In this document: in pieces, positions 1 through 11,290 of the stretch
Layout of the letters: every line of letters begins with the position of its first letter
Position numbering within the stretch: the stretch's first letter is position 1
Assembly (NCBI GenBank): GCA_916700875.1
Contig: CAKAKS010000060.1
Span: 8,062,834 to 8,126,833 of the forward strand
Reading direction: 5' to 3'
DNA length: 64,000 bases
From: Sebastes aleutianus
Taxonomy: Eukaryota > Chordata > Actinopteri > Perciformes > Sebastidae
The notes under the pieces: model-generated
Databases searched by the model: none
What the model saw: only the letters and a program-made list of their open reading frames with translations
What the model was told of the DNA's origin: nothing
Made by a program: the position numbers and the translations under genes

Positions 1-2697
1 CCATATTTTCTCCGTTATTTGGTTGCTGAGGTCGTAATGTTTGTTGGACATTATTGGCTGTTCAGAAGTGGACGGCCCAAACACCACAAATCCGAAAAAT
101 GGCCCACTAGACCGAAAAAAGCCCATTTATCCGACAGTCCGTTACCCCGAAAACAAACGCTCACTGCTCTGAAAATACACACTCTCCGTGCAACGAAGAG
201 ATGTCTGAATATGTTTTTCCCCCACACGAATGTTCTGCCGGGGTGTGACAGCATTCATAAGAACCCACAAAATCAGTTTTTATAAATTTCCCTGCAAATA
301 TTTCGGACGAGAATCCGTGCTTGGCGTGGCTGTAAATCATTGGTATCGTTACACTCGTCTCTTTAAACAACAAGAAGGAACGTCAATATTCCACAATCAC
401 AACAAAAGCTATTTAGAGCTAAACACGTGTCACTTGTTTCCATAAAGTGTTTTTCTCTGTTTGTTTCTCTGTTTATCTGCTAGTGGCCCGCAGGACGCCT
501 GCAGGGTCAGATGTCTGATGTTAGAATCCACTCATGCTCCATAAATACCAGATAAAAAGTGATTTGATTCAGTGATTCAGTTCTTTGCCTTCTCAAATGT
601 AAATCTGAACAGGAGACTGAAAGGAGAAACCTTACTCAGAAGATGTACCGACAATCAAAGAATGGAAACAACAAAGAAATCTTCCCACGACCCCTGGGGA
701 TTAAATGTGTCTTTGTGAATTACACACATATGTTGTACATTAAAATATGATCCCTTTGATGACACGTAGCTGTTCTCCACAATGTGCACTGTTTGAATCT
801 TTTGCAAAAAAAACTCTATATATTATTACTGTACTTTTCCGTTTGTGTTTCTGTCCGTGAAAAAATACATTCAAAGAATACAAAGAATTCAATGAATTCA
901 CAGCCTGTCACGGCTCCTCTGTGTTAATACCAAAGCTAATAAAACACTGATGGAGGGTGGGGGGGTTGATTTCATGTAATGATGATAAATCTACTCTGGG
1001 GAGTTGTTCAAATATTCAACTCCTGCAAAGGAAATGAGGAGCTCTTTCTTCCCCGAGGCTCGTGAAAACACGACATTATTCTTGTTAGGTCTGCAGTTCA
1101 TTTGAAGCCCAGATCATCCTCCCACTGCTCACCATGTTTAATGTCAGAGATCGATTTAACCTCTTAACCCACCGTGTGCAATATGTGGCTATTTTATGCC
1201 CCTTATCACACACATACACAGTCCATCTCTCAGTGGCTGCTGTGGGCTCCCTCTCCTCTCACTCCGGGGAAAGCCACCAACATCACTTAGCGTAGTGCTG
1301 CCCATCTGCACCTGTCAGGCAGCATCTCGTCTCTGCGGTTAAGCTGGCAGAAAATAGCCCTGGGAACAGAGAGCACTATGGGAACTGAAGAGAGGAGGTA
1401 TAGGGGGGCCTTCATCCTGGAGACCCCGTGGCTCACTGTGCTGCTGTGATTACTTATTAACCTGTTCTCTGGGCAATGTGCTCTGTGACAAAATGTTGTG
1501 CCTTAATATAAATCAACCTGATATCACGCCAAAGTGTGTAATAGACTTGCCTGTCCAATAGAGGATAGCGTGTCAGGAGCGACGCCGAGATCGAAAAGTG
1601 GGCGATGGTGTGCCACTGTGGTTCAGAGGCATAAGCCGGTCCCTGGATTGGTGTGTGCCGCTCATGTTCCTCCGCCATATATTGTTTCCTATCGGCGGGC
1701 CACTGTCAGACTGTCACACCAGCACCGCCCCCTGATCCACCCATCCATCCATCATCTGCAACCTCTTATCCTGTTAGGGGTCGCGGGGGCGCCCTGGACA
1801 AGTCACCAGCCTATCACAGGACTGACACATGGAGACAGACAACCGTTCACACTCGCATTCACACCTACGGGCAATTTAGAGTCAACAATGACCCTAATCG
1901 GATCCGGAGTACCCGGAGAAAACCCACGCTAACACGGGGAGAACATGCAAACTCCACACGGATTCGACAGTGCTAACCACTGCACCACCGTGCAGCCCCC
2001 ACCCCCTGATGCATATGCAAATTTGATGCAAATAAGCTTGTTTCACGACGAGTACTGCCGTAAATGTTTATTTTTTTATGTCTTTATTGACAATGTAGCG
2101 CAGCACAGCGCCGTAAATAAAGGAATCTATGTCCTTTCTTTGGTCCGTTCTGTTGTCGGGATAGTAAAGCAGTAAAGGAAAGTAATTTCATACTTGCCGA
2201 TGTATGATTTCAAGAATTTAAAGAACAAAATCCAGTTTACAGTTTTTCATCCACTTGTCCAGTGAAAACCACGTAATTCCAGATGTGTTGATGTTGAATG
2301 TTTGTGATAAACTGAAGGATGGAAGTGTTCCTTTATGCTGTGTAATGCATCGTCACAAAGCTGAAAACAGGCTGTTTCTCTGACATCATGAAAAGTGGAC
2401 TTTTTAGAGATATGTGGTTCTCACAGGACAGCGACGCTTAAAACATATGATGACCTCATAGAACATTGTTGTAGATTAAATTCGCCAACAGGATATAAAG
2501 GAGTTCAAATTAGCACAAATTGTTCTTTCTTCCAACTGAAACATTTGGTGGGAAGATAAAAGATATGAGAACAACTTATCTATTTTCTCATTTAGCCCTC
2601 TTATTGATCAATATATGATCTTGGGTTAAGCATTGTTAAAAGTGTATTGTTGACAGAAACTGCTGAAACAAAACAGATACTGTAAGAAATAAGCTTC
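1..2697. other. Intergenic region downstream of pomgnt2
   Basis: No convincing gene is visible on either strand. The open frames are short (under 135 codons), overlap repeats and resemble no family I know. The only clear structured content is the interspersed repeat at 1728-2005. The remainder is AT-rich unique-looking sequence with short homopolymers. Confidence 0.6.
1728..2005 (-). repeat. Common teleost interspersed repeat (SINE-like)
   Basis: Read on the minus strand, this matches a phrase I recognise from many fish genomes: a stretch reading 'gcatgttctccccgtgttag', then 'gtgggttttctccgggta', ending in the 'gacctgtccagg'-like block and a (GGAT)n tract (CCATCCATCCATC on the plus strand). 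It is non-coding. The family assignment is from memory; the element looks decayed and has no clear flanking duplication. Confidence 0.6.
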
Positions 2698-2703
2698 TTT
2701 ATT
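2698..2703 (-). terminator. pomgnt2: Candidate distal polyadenylation signal of pomgnt2
   Basis: TTTATT on the plus strand is a canonical AATAAA on the minus strand. It lies about 2.34 kb past the pomgnt2 stop and would give a long 3' UTR that includes the palindromic element at 3065-3552. Transcript evidence would be needed to choose between this and the proximal signal. Confidence 0.35.
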
Positions 2704-3064
2704 CAATCACAGTCACTTAAAAAGAAACTCCAACTATTATGCTAATGTAGAAAACAGAGACTTGTACTCTCTCATTTCACTTAGTACAGTAGGATGTCTC
2801 CACTGAGGTGGGACGGGGGGCACACACAAGTCTAACTAACAATACGAACACATACACATCTAATCCATCACATCCTGCGCACACAACGATGGCTTCAAAA
2901 TAATCTCTTAAACATGCATCGGCAAACAGAACTGCATCTGAGAACTTTAGAAAAAAGACATCAGGGAAATTGAAAACAAATGATTTAAGGTCTCAGGTAA
3001 AGGAAATGATCTTCATAGTGGCCAGCAGTCAAACATTACAAAGAGGATTGGTCATAGCTTCACA

Positions 3065-3552
3065 TTCTCACTCCCAACTCGTCGCATACGGACGCTTGGT
3101 CAGGACCCCTTAGCGTCACTTTTTAATGCACTGGGTACCACTTTAGCATCACGTTTTAATGCATTGGGTACCCCGTAGCGTCACTTTTTAATGCACTTGG
3201 ATCCCCTTATAGCGTCACTTTTTAATGCACTGGGTAACCCTTTAGCGACACTTTTTAATGCACTGGGTACCCCTGTAGCGTCACTTTTTAATGCACTGGG
3301 TACCCCTGTAGCGTCACTTTTTCAACACACAGGGTGGTCAGATTAAAAAAAAAAATCAAATTCGAAGTCCGAATTCAAACAAAACTAAGTATGTATGGTA
3401 TGTATGTCACATAAGTATGTTTGTCACGTAAGTTGCGTTCGTAAGTTAAGTACGTTACGTAACTTCTGAACTTCCGAACTTACTTACGTATGTAAGTTCA
3501 AATAAGTCCGACACGTAGGGCTACTGACCAAGCTGACGAGTTGGGAGTGAGA
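3065..3552. mobile_element. Non-autonomous inverted-repeat element with internal satellite
   Basis: The left end reads TTCTCACTCCCAACTCGTC and the right end is its reverse complement (GACGAGTTGGGAGTGAGAA). The inner flanks also match in inverted form (GCTTGGTCA on the left, TGACCAAGC on the right). Between them are about seven tandem units of about 31 bp (3108-3325), then a palindromic stretch rich in TACGTAA and AAGTT. No transposase is present. I see no convincing target-site duplication, so the superfamily is left open. It would lie in the pomgnt2 3' UTR if the distal poly(A) site is used. Confidence 0.75.
3108..3325. repeat. About 31-bp tandem repeat, about 7 copies
   Basis: The unit contains AGCGTCACTTTTTAATGCAC followed by TGGGTACCCC and a variable spacer of a few bases. 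Copies differ by point changes (for example AGCATCACGTTTTAATGCAT). The array fills the left half of the inverted-repeat element. It has no spacers of CRISPR kind; the units abut each other. Confidence 0.85.
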
Positions 3553-4098
3553 ACACGCTGCTCATAAAGTCCAAGAAAAAATACATGACACGGTCGTAAC
3601 AATGGCACAATATCACACAATGTGTTGGTGGCAGTGTTTTAACTTTCCATTCCATGCCATTCTATAAACCATCTCTTGCTACAGCTCTACTACCACATAC
3701 TAACACCTCCAATTCAAGTGTCTAAAAACAAAATCAACATATGTTTGCAGTCTAGCTACCAACAAGCAGCACTTCATTAGAAACATGAAAAAACAACTCC
3801 AACAGCCAAATTTGGATGTCTGTTGTTCCAATCTAAAATTCAACATTATTCTTAACAGCTACAAAACCTTTGAGGAAAGTACAGACGCACATGGCTGGGG
3901 AATTAAATTTTAATTAACACAAGGCAGTGGAATCCCAAGCAGGAACATACCTTGTTATCTTAATGAAAATGCCGTAAAATCCGACTGTCCAGCAGCAAAC
4001 TGCTGCTACACTAATTAAAGCCTGGCGTAATGGATTCACTCTCCACAGAAATTATAATTATTACAGTTGCAATTAGTGCCAATTAGAGAAAAAAATCA

Positions 4099-4104
4099 TT
4101 TATT
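4099..4104 (-). terminator. pomgnt2: Candidate proximal polyadenylation signal of pomgnt2
   Basis: This is the first AATAAA met on the minus strand after the pomgnt2 stop (TTTATT on the plus strand), giving a 3' UTR of about 0.94 kb. The choice of site is unproven. Confidence 0.35.
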
Positions 4105-5042
4105 CATGCAGGAAAATGGATGTAAATTATTTGTGGCTGGGCTCTGTGGGAACACTTGTGTAATTATATATATATATATTTATAACACGTAAAGGAACAA
4201 CTTAAAGACAGTGCTGTTAAAGAGCAGCGTCTTTCATCACAAAAATGCTCCAGAAGATGAAATTACACATCTCTTTGCTTTCAGGGTCAAAAAACGTTCA
4301 TGAAAACTCTCACTTAACACTTCTTGTACACAATGTCTTTAGAGATGAGGTTTAAAACGGTATAAATCTTAGCAAATATGAGAGAACATGAGAAAATGAA
4401 TATGGCATGAATGACGGGAAATGTTGCTTTGGTTTTGGCTAGGTTCTGCAAATAACGGTGTATGTAACTAAACAACTGGTAGATCAACTAAGCCACACAG
4501 GCATCACACACACACACGCGCACACATACACACACACACACAGTAGACACTGGACAAGTCAGAAAACATTAAAAATCTTGCTATTCTAAAATCTTTCTCG
4601 CTCTCCACAGAAAAGCTATATTGCATACTGTAAAAGGTAAAGAACCAGTGTTTTGACTAATACTAAAAAAACATGTTTTATATATATATATATTATTTGC
4701 ACATAAATAAATCTGCTGATTTGAATTCTGGTATTTTCACTAGAGACGTGGTTTAGCACTTTCTTTCTTTCTTTCTTTCATAGGTATAGGAAATATACTT
4801 TCCATTCATTAAGGGCTGTTGAGTTCTGACCCTGTGGTTCAAGTCTTTTTGCAGTTCTTCCAGAAGTCTCCATGTTGTCTGTACCGGTCACGGAAACATG
4901 ACTGTGCAAGAGTTCAGTGTCCTGTTCTCAGATTGTAGAGATAATCACATTTGCCAATACTGGACAAACTGTAATCATTGTTCCAATTTGATTGTCTGGA
5001 TGACTCAACCTTTGCGTAAAACGCCACGGCGACAAACTGGTA

Positions 5043-6812
5043 CTAGGTCCTGCACGTGAGAACATCTGCGAAGGGGCCCAGGAGGTTCTTGTTGAAGATA
5101 CACCTGACCCACACCAGGTAGGTGGTGAAGGGCTTAATGTTCTCTGAGAAGGTGTAGTTCTGCTGGGGAAGGATATAAGGCATGTAGGTGTTCTCTCCCT
5201 GCTCCTGGATCCACACCTCGTACTTCACCTCTCTCACCTTCAGGTATTTGAGGTTCCACGGGATCTGCCAGGACACTGTGAGTTTCGCCTCATTAGTGGT
5301 TTGTACCGAGGTCTGACACTGGGGCTCCCTGACCCGGCCCGGGTGGACTGTGCTGGCTGGCTTTGACTTCTTCACGCTGGGCTTTGTCTTCATGCCCTCT
5401 TTAAGGACTTCCAGGAAGGAAGGGATGTCCACCAAAGTGTCCTGATAGATCCGGAAGAGCCACTCTGGGTTGCGGCAGCACAGGTGCCTGGGGACGTCTT
5501 TGCTCGCCAGTATTCGCTCTTGCTCCTCCTTCTCCAAGTGAATGATGCCCCCTTGTTCCCAGGGTCGGTCTGGGTGGGTGATGGTGTTCTCCTCCTTGGT
5601 GTTCCTCCAGGAGACGTAGTGGAGGTCCATGCCCGGAAGGGTGGCTAGGGTTTTATACGGGGTGTACTGCTCTGGGTTCACAGCGAAGGGGAACAGCTCC
5701 ACCACGACAGCTCCTCTGGGGAGGAAGAGCGAGGTGATGAGCTGAGCTCCGTGCATGCTGACTAACATGGAAGCACCGCTGATCACCTGGACGATACTGG
5801 GGAGAGTCTGGTCCTCTAGGTTTACTGTGACCACTCGCATCTGGTACTCCTGGGCCAGCGTCATGATTAGCTCCGCTTCATTCAGTATCAGCCTTGTTGT
5901 CGAGCGACTAAACACAACAACGTATTCCTCCTTTTTCTCATCCTCGCTACTCCCTCCATCCTTCTCCACCTCCTCCGCCTTTGTGATGTTCATTTTCTCC
6001 ATCAGAGCCCTGGCGAACTGCCGGATCTCATTTCCTGAGACCAGCATGTTGGCTTTGGGCCCCTGCGGTTGAACAAATCCGTACTGGTACCAGGTGGTCA
6101 TCTTGGACAAGCCAACGTAGGATTTGGTAAAACACATGAGCTTGCCAAAGTTTCTGAGCTGTTCTTTGAGCAGTGGCTGCTTGCTGCTGAGGAGTCGGTA
6201 GAGGTCAAAGTGTGGGCCTTCACCCCAGCCCTCCATAAAAACCAAACGCGCCTCGTCATCTAAGTCTGAATACTGTTTCATGGTGTAGTAGGCTGGGATC
6301 AGGTCATCATGGAACACGTGCATTAGGTTGTCCGGATTAAACCGGTTTAGGATCAGTGTCACATCTGGTACGAATACTGGCTTAGGCATAAACTTTAAAG
6401 CAGCAGCTGGGAGCTCTAAAAAATTGAAGTACTGGGTGTTGTGATCCTCTACTGAGGACAAGTCCAGCAGGGCAGGTTGGAAGCGCCTCGACCCCAGGTT
6501 CGGCAACATGACGGAGGAATTTGAGTGGAAGAACACAAACTCCTCGGCCTCGGAGCAGTAGCAGAGGTAGTCGAAGCGGCAGATGCGGTCGGTGTGCATC
6601 TTGCCGGTGCAGACCATGCGGGTGCCGTGTTCCTGAAGAGCCTGCAGGGCGACGTGGTAGTCGATGCGGGCCTGCGAGAGCTCCTGGGACTGCCGGGTCA
6701 TGTGCAGCTCCTCCTCCAGCAGGGTGGCGTGCTCGTTCAGCTTGGAGTACTTCCAAAGCAGAGCTGCGACCACGGAGACCAGCAGCCCGTTAAGGAGCGC
6801 GCCCACGCTCAT
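5043..6812 (-). CDS. pomgnt2: Protein O-linked-mannose beta-1,4-N-acetylglucosaminyltransferase 2
   Basis: This gene encodes a GT61-family enzyme of the ER that adds beta-1,4-GlcNAc to O-mannose, chiefly on alpha-dystroglycan, starting the core M3 glycan. The 589-residue product (human: 580) is complete in one exon. Residues 4-20 form a type II membrane anchor, 21-45 a short stem, about 75-470 the GT61 catalytic region (FNPDNLMHVFHDDL at 158-171, SMHGAQL at 352-358, PRHLCCRNPEW at 441-451), and about 490-585 a fibronectin type III domain. N-glycosylation sequons lie at N98, N275 and N552. The start chosen (6810-6812) aligns with the human start and has A at -3. The frame stays open for 56 more codons upstream, with an in-frame ATG at 6837-6839, but a likely splice acceptor at 6925-6926 cuts that extension. 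A Glu/Lys-rich loop at about 277-296 is longer than in human. The identification is firm. Confidence 0.97.
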   Translation of the reverse strand: MSVGALLNGLLVSVVAALLWKYSKLNEHATLLEEELHMTRQSQELSQARIDYHVALQALQEHGTRMVCTGKMHTDRICRFDYLCYCSEAEEFVFFHSNSSVMLPNLGSRRFQPALLDLSSVEDHNTQYFNFLELPAAALKFMPKPVFVPDVTLILNRFNPDNLMHVFHDDLIPAYYTMKQYSDLDDEARLVFMEGWGEGPHFDLYRLLSSKQPLLKEQLRNFGKLMCFTKSYVGLSKMTTWYQYGFVQPQGPKANMLVSGNEIRQFARALMEKMNITKAEEVEKDGGSSEDEKKEEYVVVFSRSTTRLILNEAELIMTLAQEYQMRVVTVNLEDQTLPSIVQVISGASMLVSMHGAQLITSLFLPRGAVVVELFPFAVNPEQYTPYKTLATLPGMDLHYVSWRNTKEENTITHPDRPWEQGGIIHLEKEEQERILASKDVPRHLCCRNPEWLFRIYQDTLVDIPSFLEVLKEGMKTKPSVKKSKPASTVHPGRVREPQCQTSVQTTNEAKLTVSWQIPWNLKYLKVREVKYEVWIQEQGENTYMPYILPQQNYTFSENIKPFTTYLVWVRCIFNKNLLGPFADVLTCRT

Positions 6813-6924
6813 CCTGCAGCCTGCCACTGAAGCCCGCATCACTGCCGCTGCGGACCCACCTCCCGACTCCGGCTGGCCTCCGACCTCAGAGGGAGGCGAC
6901 GAGACATCCGACACCAGACAGCAA
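6813..6924 (-). other. pomgnt2: Probable 5' UTR part of pomgnt2 coding exon
   Basis: On the minus strand a pyrimidine-rich run ends in CCCTTTCCCAAG at 6925-6926, a good splice acceptor. It is followed by 112 nt before the chosen start. An in-frame ATG at 6837-6839 would add nine residues. The acceptor is inferred by eye and pairs with the donor at 19860-19861. Confidence 0.55.
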
Positions 6925-7073
6925 CTTGGGAAAGGGGGAAGATGAGGGTTGACCACAGGGGAGCGGGGAGGATAGGGCAAGGTAGGTGAGGAGAAAGCGA
7001 GGAAGGGAAAAGAAGAACATAAGGTTTAGAACAAACTGATCATAAAGTCAAGCTAAAACCGTAACTGATTATT

Positions 7074-7219
7074 TGGGGTGTAAGAAAATATTGAAAAATC
7101 AAATATAGTTTTCCAATATATCACCTTACAGTATCGCAATATATCACAATATATTGAATCGTAACCTCTGTATCGTGATACGTATCGTATCGCCAGATTC
7201 TTGCCAATACACAGCCCTA
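7074..7219. mobile_element. hAT-type MITE, family E
   Basis: The ends read TGGGGTGTAAG and CACAGCCCTA. The element is flanked by a perfect CTGATTATT direct repeat (7065-7073 and 7220-7228), which contains the 8-bp duplication expected of hAT elements. The interior is rich in ATATCGC/CGATA motifs. Its right half recurs inside element C (about 28490-28553). Confidence 0.75.
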
Positions 7220-7997
7220 CTGATTATTGCAAATAATGACCTGATTAACATTGCAGGAGACACCAAAGAGCACTGATATAATTAACAAATCAATAGTCGA
7301 GCCTATAAATGTTGCAGTGCTCTTTACGTAAGCGATACAATGCAGTGATTCACCGGAGCAGGTTTCAGCTCTCACCTTTGGGAATAGCGGTTGTTTACCT
7401 TGGCGAACAAATGAAACATTTTCCTAACCTTACATCCCCTGTCACCTTCTCTGGGTATGTCAAGACAAATTACACCGTGAGGAGGCACAGAGAAAAAGAA
7501 CAAGAGTATTGCTCTCAACTCGGCTCATCTGCATACTGAGAGAACAAGTGAGTCATTGAGAGACTCTAAATCAAACCAACAGTTAACGGCCAGCAGCTGC
7601 CTGCAAGCACGAGGCAACTAGCATGCTAAATACCCATCTGAGGGGTAGCTTAACCAACTTACAGCTAAGGTTTCACATCAATTCATTAGTTTGCCATTTT
7701 ATTCCTCACTGCATGCTACATGCACCAACACACAGCTGAGAGGAGGGAAATGGACGATCTCAAGTCTGTGCTTTGGTATCACATCCAATATGTGCCAAAA
7801 TGGGATTTAGAAAGCTCTTTCCTTCTCTGAAACTGGCCTTCTGATAGAGAGTAAACTAAATCAAGTCAAACTAAACCAAGACAGGACAATTTGGCCAAAA
7901 CAGCACACCACACACTAACAGATTCATTCATGAACAACAATAGTCCCCACTAAAAAAACGGAAAATAAACACTTGTGTTGTTGCCAGAAATCAACAA

Positions 7998-8160
7998 GTT
8001 GGTCCTCCATTTCTGAGCTCCATCTCACTACTACTTTATGCTTCGCGTTTTGCATTAGCTCATGCATTAGCCACGGTGGTTGTCCTTCCTTCTCCAGTCA
8101 GCTTGGTTACCAATTGGCTATCGTTCTTTCCCACGTGACTGCTGTCCTCGGGGTTCCCCA
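7998..8160. repeat. Interspersed repeat, family I copy 1
   Basis: It shares a long near-identical block with 14239-14400 (TGGTCCTCCATTTCTGAGCT, then GCATTAGCTCATGCATTAGC, then CTATCGTTCTTTCCCACGTG). This copy is a fragment. Weak pieces of other elements follow to about 8420, including a GGTGCATCC motif like the ends of family H. Confidence 0.75.
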
Positions 8161-9035
8161 CACACAACAGGAGACCCCATCGTAAATGTTGAACATGTTT
8201 AATATTTAGGATTTTTTAATCGGTGCATCCAGGATGGACTTCTGAGCCGATCGGGGATGTAAAAACCACACTTAACATACCTCACACCACAGGAATATCT
8301 GGAACGATAATCTTTAAAACCATCAAACAATCAGGGCTTTGTTGACGATCGTCAGGAGGAATCAGGCCCAAAATCGGCTTGATTCTCGTAAAGTGTTAGT
8401 GATAAATGAGCACACACGCAGCACTAATTCATAAGTCGACATGGACAACACGCTGACACAAAGCTAGACTGGCAACATGTCGATCTTGGATCAGTTGTAT
8501 TCCATAACTCACTAAACAACTTCTAGTGCTGCTCGGTCTTTTTCCTAATACTCCTTTTTTATCATGTACACTGTTTCATTTTATTCCCTGTTTACTGTCT
8601 TATATGATTTGCACTTTTGCTTTTTTGTTCCCTAGTTGTCTCTCTCTCTCTTTCCTCTCATCCTCCGGTTTCTTGCGTGCTGCCTCTGTTCTGCAGGAGC
8701 AGAGCAGAATCCCTGGGCTATTTTTGACATCCCAACAAGTACAATATGTCACTGGCAACAGGGTCACTCTTTGTGATGAAACTCGGCGAATGCACACAGG
8801 CACAACATGCACAATTCAAAACACAGCGCTGTTCAGCTGCTCCAGAGAAGAGAGGACAATGTCAACTGAAAAGACAAAATGCATAAAAATGTAGTAAGTC
8901 TTACTGCTGAACACTGACATATCCAACCATCTATTGTCTACTTTAGGATGAGAACAGCAATACTATTATAACATGACAGTTACCAAATCCATCAATCTGC
9001 ATCTTAAATGCGACTTTCTCTACAAGGATTGATTA

Positions 9036-9545
9036 AAACCCACAGACTGTATAGAAGAAGTGGACGTAGTCTCTGTGACGTCACCCATTGGTTTGTGGAC
9101 TGCTGTTTTGAAGCCTCGAGTTCAGCATTTTGTCCGTCACCATCTTGTTTTTTTGCAACCAGAAGTGATACCAGAGGGTGTAGCTAAGTAAAACCGAACG
9201 CTGAATAAGACGTTTTTAGGTGACCTAAAATGTTACACTTAACTTTAATGAACGGAAAACACACTGTGAAAGGGTTAAAGTTGTAAGACGAAAACACGGA
9301 CAACTCCCAGACCGGACAACGCTGTGGTAGCGACCTGTCAATCACAAGGTAGCCCCGCCCTAAAGCATCCTCTGCTTTATGGTCTATTTGACTCTAAATG
9401 GGACCATAATTTACTAAATGAACATCATGCTGTATTGAAGAAGACTTGAAATTAGCGATTGAGACCATAAACTCATGTTTACAATGTTTACTGAGGTAAT
9501 AAATCAAATGAGAAGTAGGCTCATTTTCTCATAGACTTCTATAAT
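9036..9545. repeat. Common teleost repeat fragments
   Basis: It contains blocks I recognise from other fish genomes: GTGACGTCACCCATTGG with GACTGC, and ACTCTAAATGGGACCATAAT followed by GATTGAGACCATAAACTCAT. No open frame of note and no clear ends. The family name is unknown to me. Confidence 0.5.
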
Positions 9546-9713
9546 GCACTAAAACGGAGCGTGTCAGACAGAGTGTAAATGCAAGTATATTCAGGCAGAC
9601 AGTGTGAGGAAAATAAAGTTGTTTTTTTTTACATTACAGCATGTAAACATGTTCTAGTAGAAACACAAAATACAAGTATGAACCTGAAAATGAGCATGAT
9701 ATGGGACCTTTAA
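9533..9713. mobile_element. Truncated TTAA-flanked element, family F (right end)
   Basis: This is near-identical to the right end of the complete copy at 25307-25837: GTGTCAGACAGAGTGTAAAT, GAGGAAAATAAAG, CATGTAAACATGTTCTAGTA, then GATATGGGACCTTTAA. The left half is missing. Confidence 0.75.
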
Positions 9714-10551
9714 AAATCACTCAGTGCATAATGAGCCTAAGAAAGCATTATGTTATTTCCCATGATAAGATGTCATGGACAGTGGATGTGAATATATACT
9801 GTACAGTCGCTTTGATGCTGACGCAGCAGCCAGAATAAAGTGAAATGAAGTGTGAAGAGGAGGCTGCTAGTGAGGCTAACATTAGGCAGGCATCCTGCAT
9901 GCTCCATCAGTCCACAAGGACAAGGGCAGCACGAGGCTCACAGTGCCAGCAGTGCACACTGGCTCCCACAGGGACGCGTGTCAATGCCCTCTGCAATTTT
10001 CCCCGAGCCAAGCAACCGAAAGCTTCGAAATGTCAAAGCCACTGCAAGACGCCGCAGCACACACAACACCCTCATTTGCATTAGCACATTTAACAGGCTA
10101 CAAACAGTAGACCTGTTCTCTGGTTCTGGTCGGGTTATTTAAAACATGCAGGTTCTTATCAAGCTAAAAAGGAAAACCTACAACATGAGCGCACTGTCCT
10201 GAATCTGCTCTCTGTGTGCGTAGCAATTTAAAGTGACCTTGAAGACAAGTGGCTTTTGTATCTCGTCGGCAGAGTGGAGGAGCGAGCCAAGACACTGCCC
10301 CAGAAGAAAAATGTTCAAATTAGGAAAAAGGTCACAGCAGTACCAAATATAATCAAATGTTAGATGAGATCCATCTCCTGAGCTATGCCAACGCTGGGGA
10401 ATGGTCTCATATCCATATTCTATTTCTGAGTAGGTATGCTATTAAGTAAGCCACTGCTTTTGTGTTCATACTGGCAAGTATGGACACAGAAGCAGTGGCT
10501 CTCCCGTTTTTCATTGCCCTCTCCCGGTTTCCTCCTGGGGTCTATTTGGCA

Positions 10552-11290
10552 TGGAGAGTAGGTTGTGTTGCTCGGGCTCTATCTGTTTGGCGTGGAGAGG
10601 AGGTTGTATTGCTCTGACTCTACCTATCTGGCGAGGAGAGGAGGTTGTGTTGCTCTGGCTCTACCTATTTGTCGTCAATAGGAGGTTGTGTTACTCTTTG
10701 CTCTACATATCTGGCGTGAAGAGGAGGTTGTGTTGCTCTGGCTCTACATATCTGGCGTGGAGAGGAGGTTGTGTTGCTCTGGCTCTACATATCTGGCGTG
10801 GAAAGGAGGTTGTGTTGCTCTGGCTCTACCTGTTTGGTGTCGAGAGGAGGTCGTATTGCTCTGGCTCTATCTGTTTGGCATGGAGAGGAGGTCGTATTGC
10901 TCTGGCTCTACATGTTTGGCGTGGAGAGGAGGTTGTGTTGCTCTGTCTCTACCTATCTGGCGTGGAGAGGAGGTCGTGTTGCTCGGGCTCTTTCTGTTTG
11001 GCGTGGAGAGGAGGTTGTATTGCTCTGGCTCTACCTATCTGACGTGGAGAGGAGGTTGTGTTGATCTGGCTCTACATATCTGGCATGGAGAGGAGGTTGT
11101 GTTGCTCTGGCTCTACCTGTTTGGCGTGGAGAGGAGGTCGTACTGCTCTGGCTCTACCTATCTGGCGTGGAGAGGAGGTTGTGTTGCTCTGGCTCTACCT
11201 ATCTGGCCTGGAGAGGAGGTCGTGTTGCTCTGGCTCTTCCTGTTTGGTGTCGAGAGGAGGTCGTGTTGCTCTGGCTCTATCTGTTTGGTG
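10552..11290. repeat. 41-bp minisatellite, about 18 copies
   Basis: The unit is GAGGAGGTTGTGTTGCTCTG followed by GCTCTACCTATCTGGCGTGG and A, with variants (CTGTTTGGC for CTATCTGGC, TCGT for TTGT). The period is 41 bp, and 739 bp gives about 18 copies. Because 41 is not a multiple of 3 and the unit lacks forward stops in every phase, long open frames appear in all three plus-strand frames (for example 10688-11554). These are artefacts of the array, not genes. It lies in pomgnt2 intron 1 and abuts the repeat at 11291-11645. Confidence 0.9.

Noticed and set aside
3108..3325. Regularly spaced repeats resembling a CRISPR array
   Set aside because: The units are contiguous with no unique spacers, in a vertebrate transposon-like element.
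6382..6830. Several 90-125-codon frames overlapping pomgnt2 on both strands
   Set aside because: They are out-of-frame shadows in the GC-rich 5' part of the pomgnt2 coding sequence.
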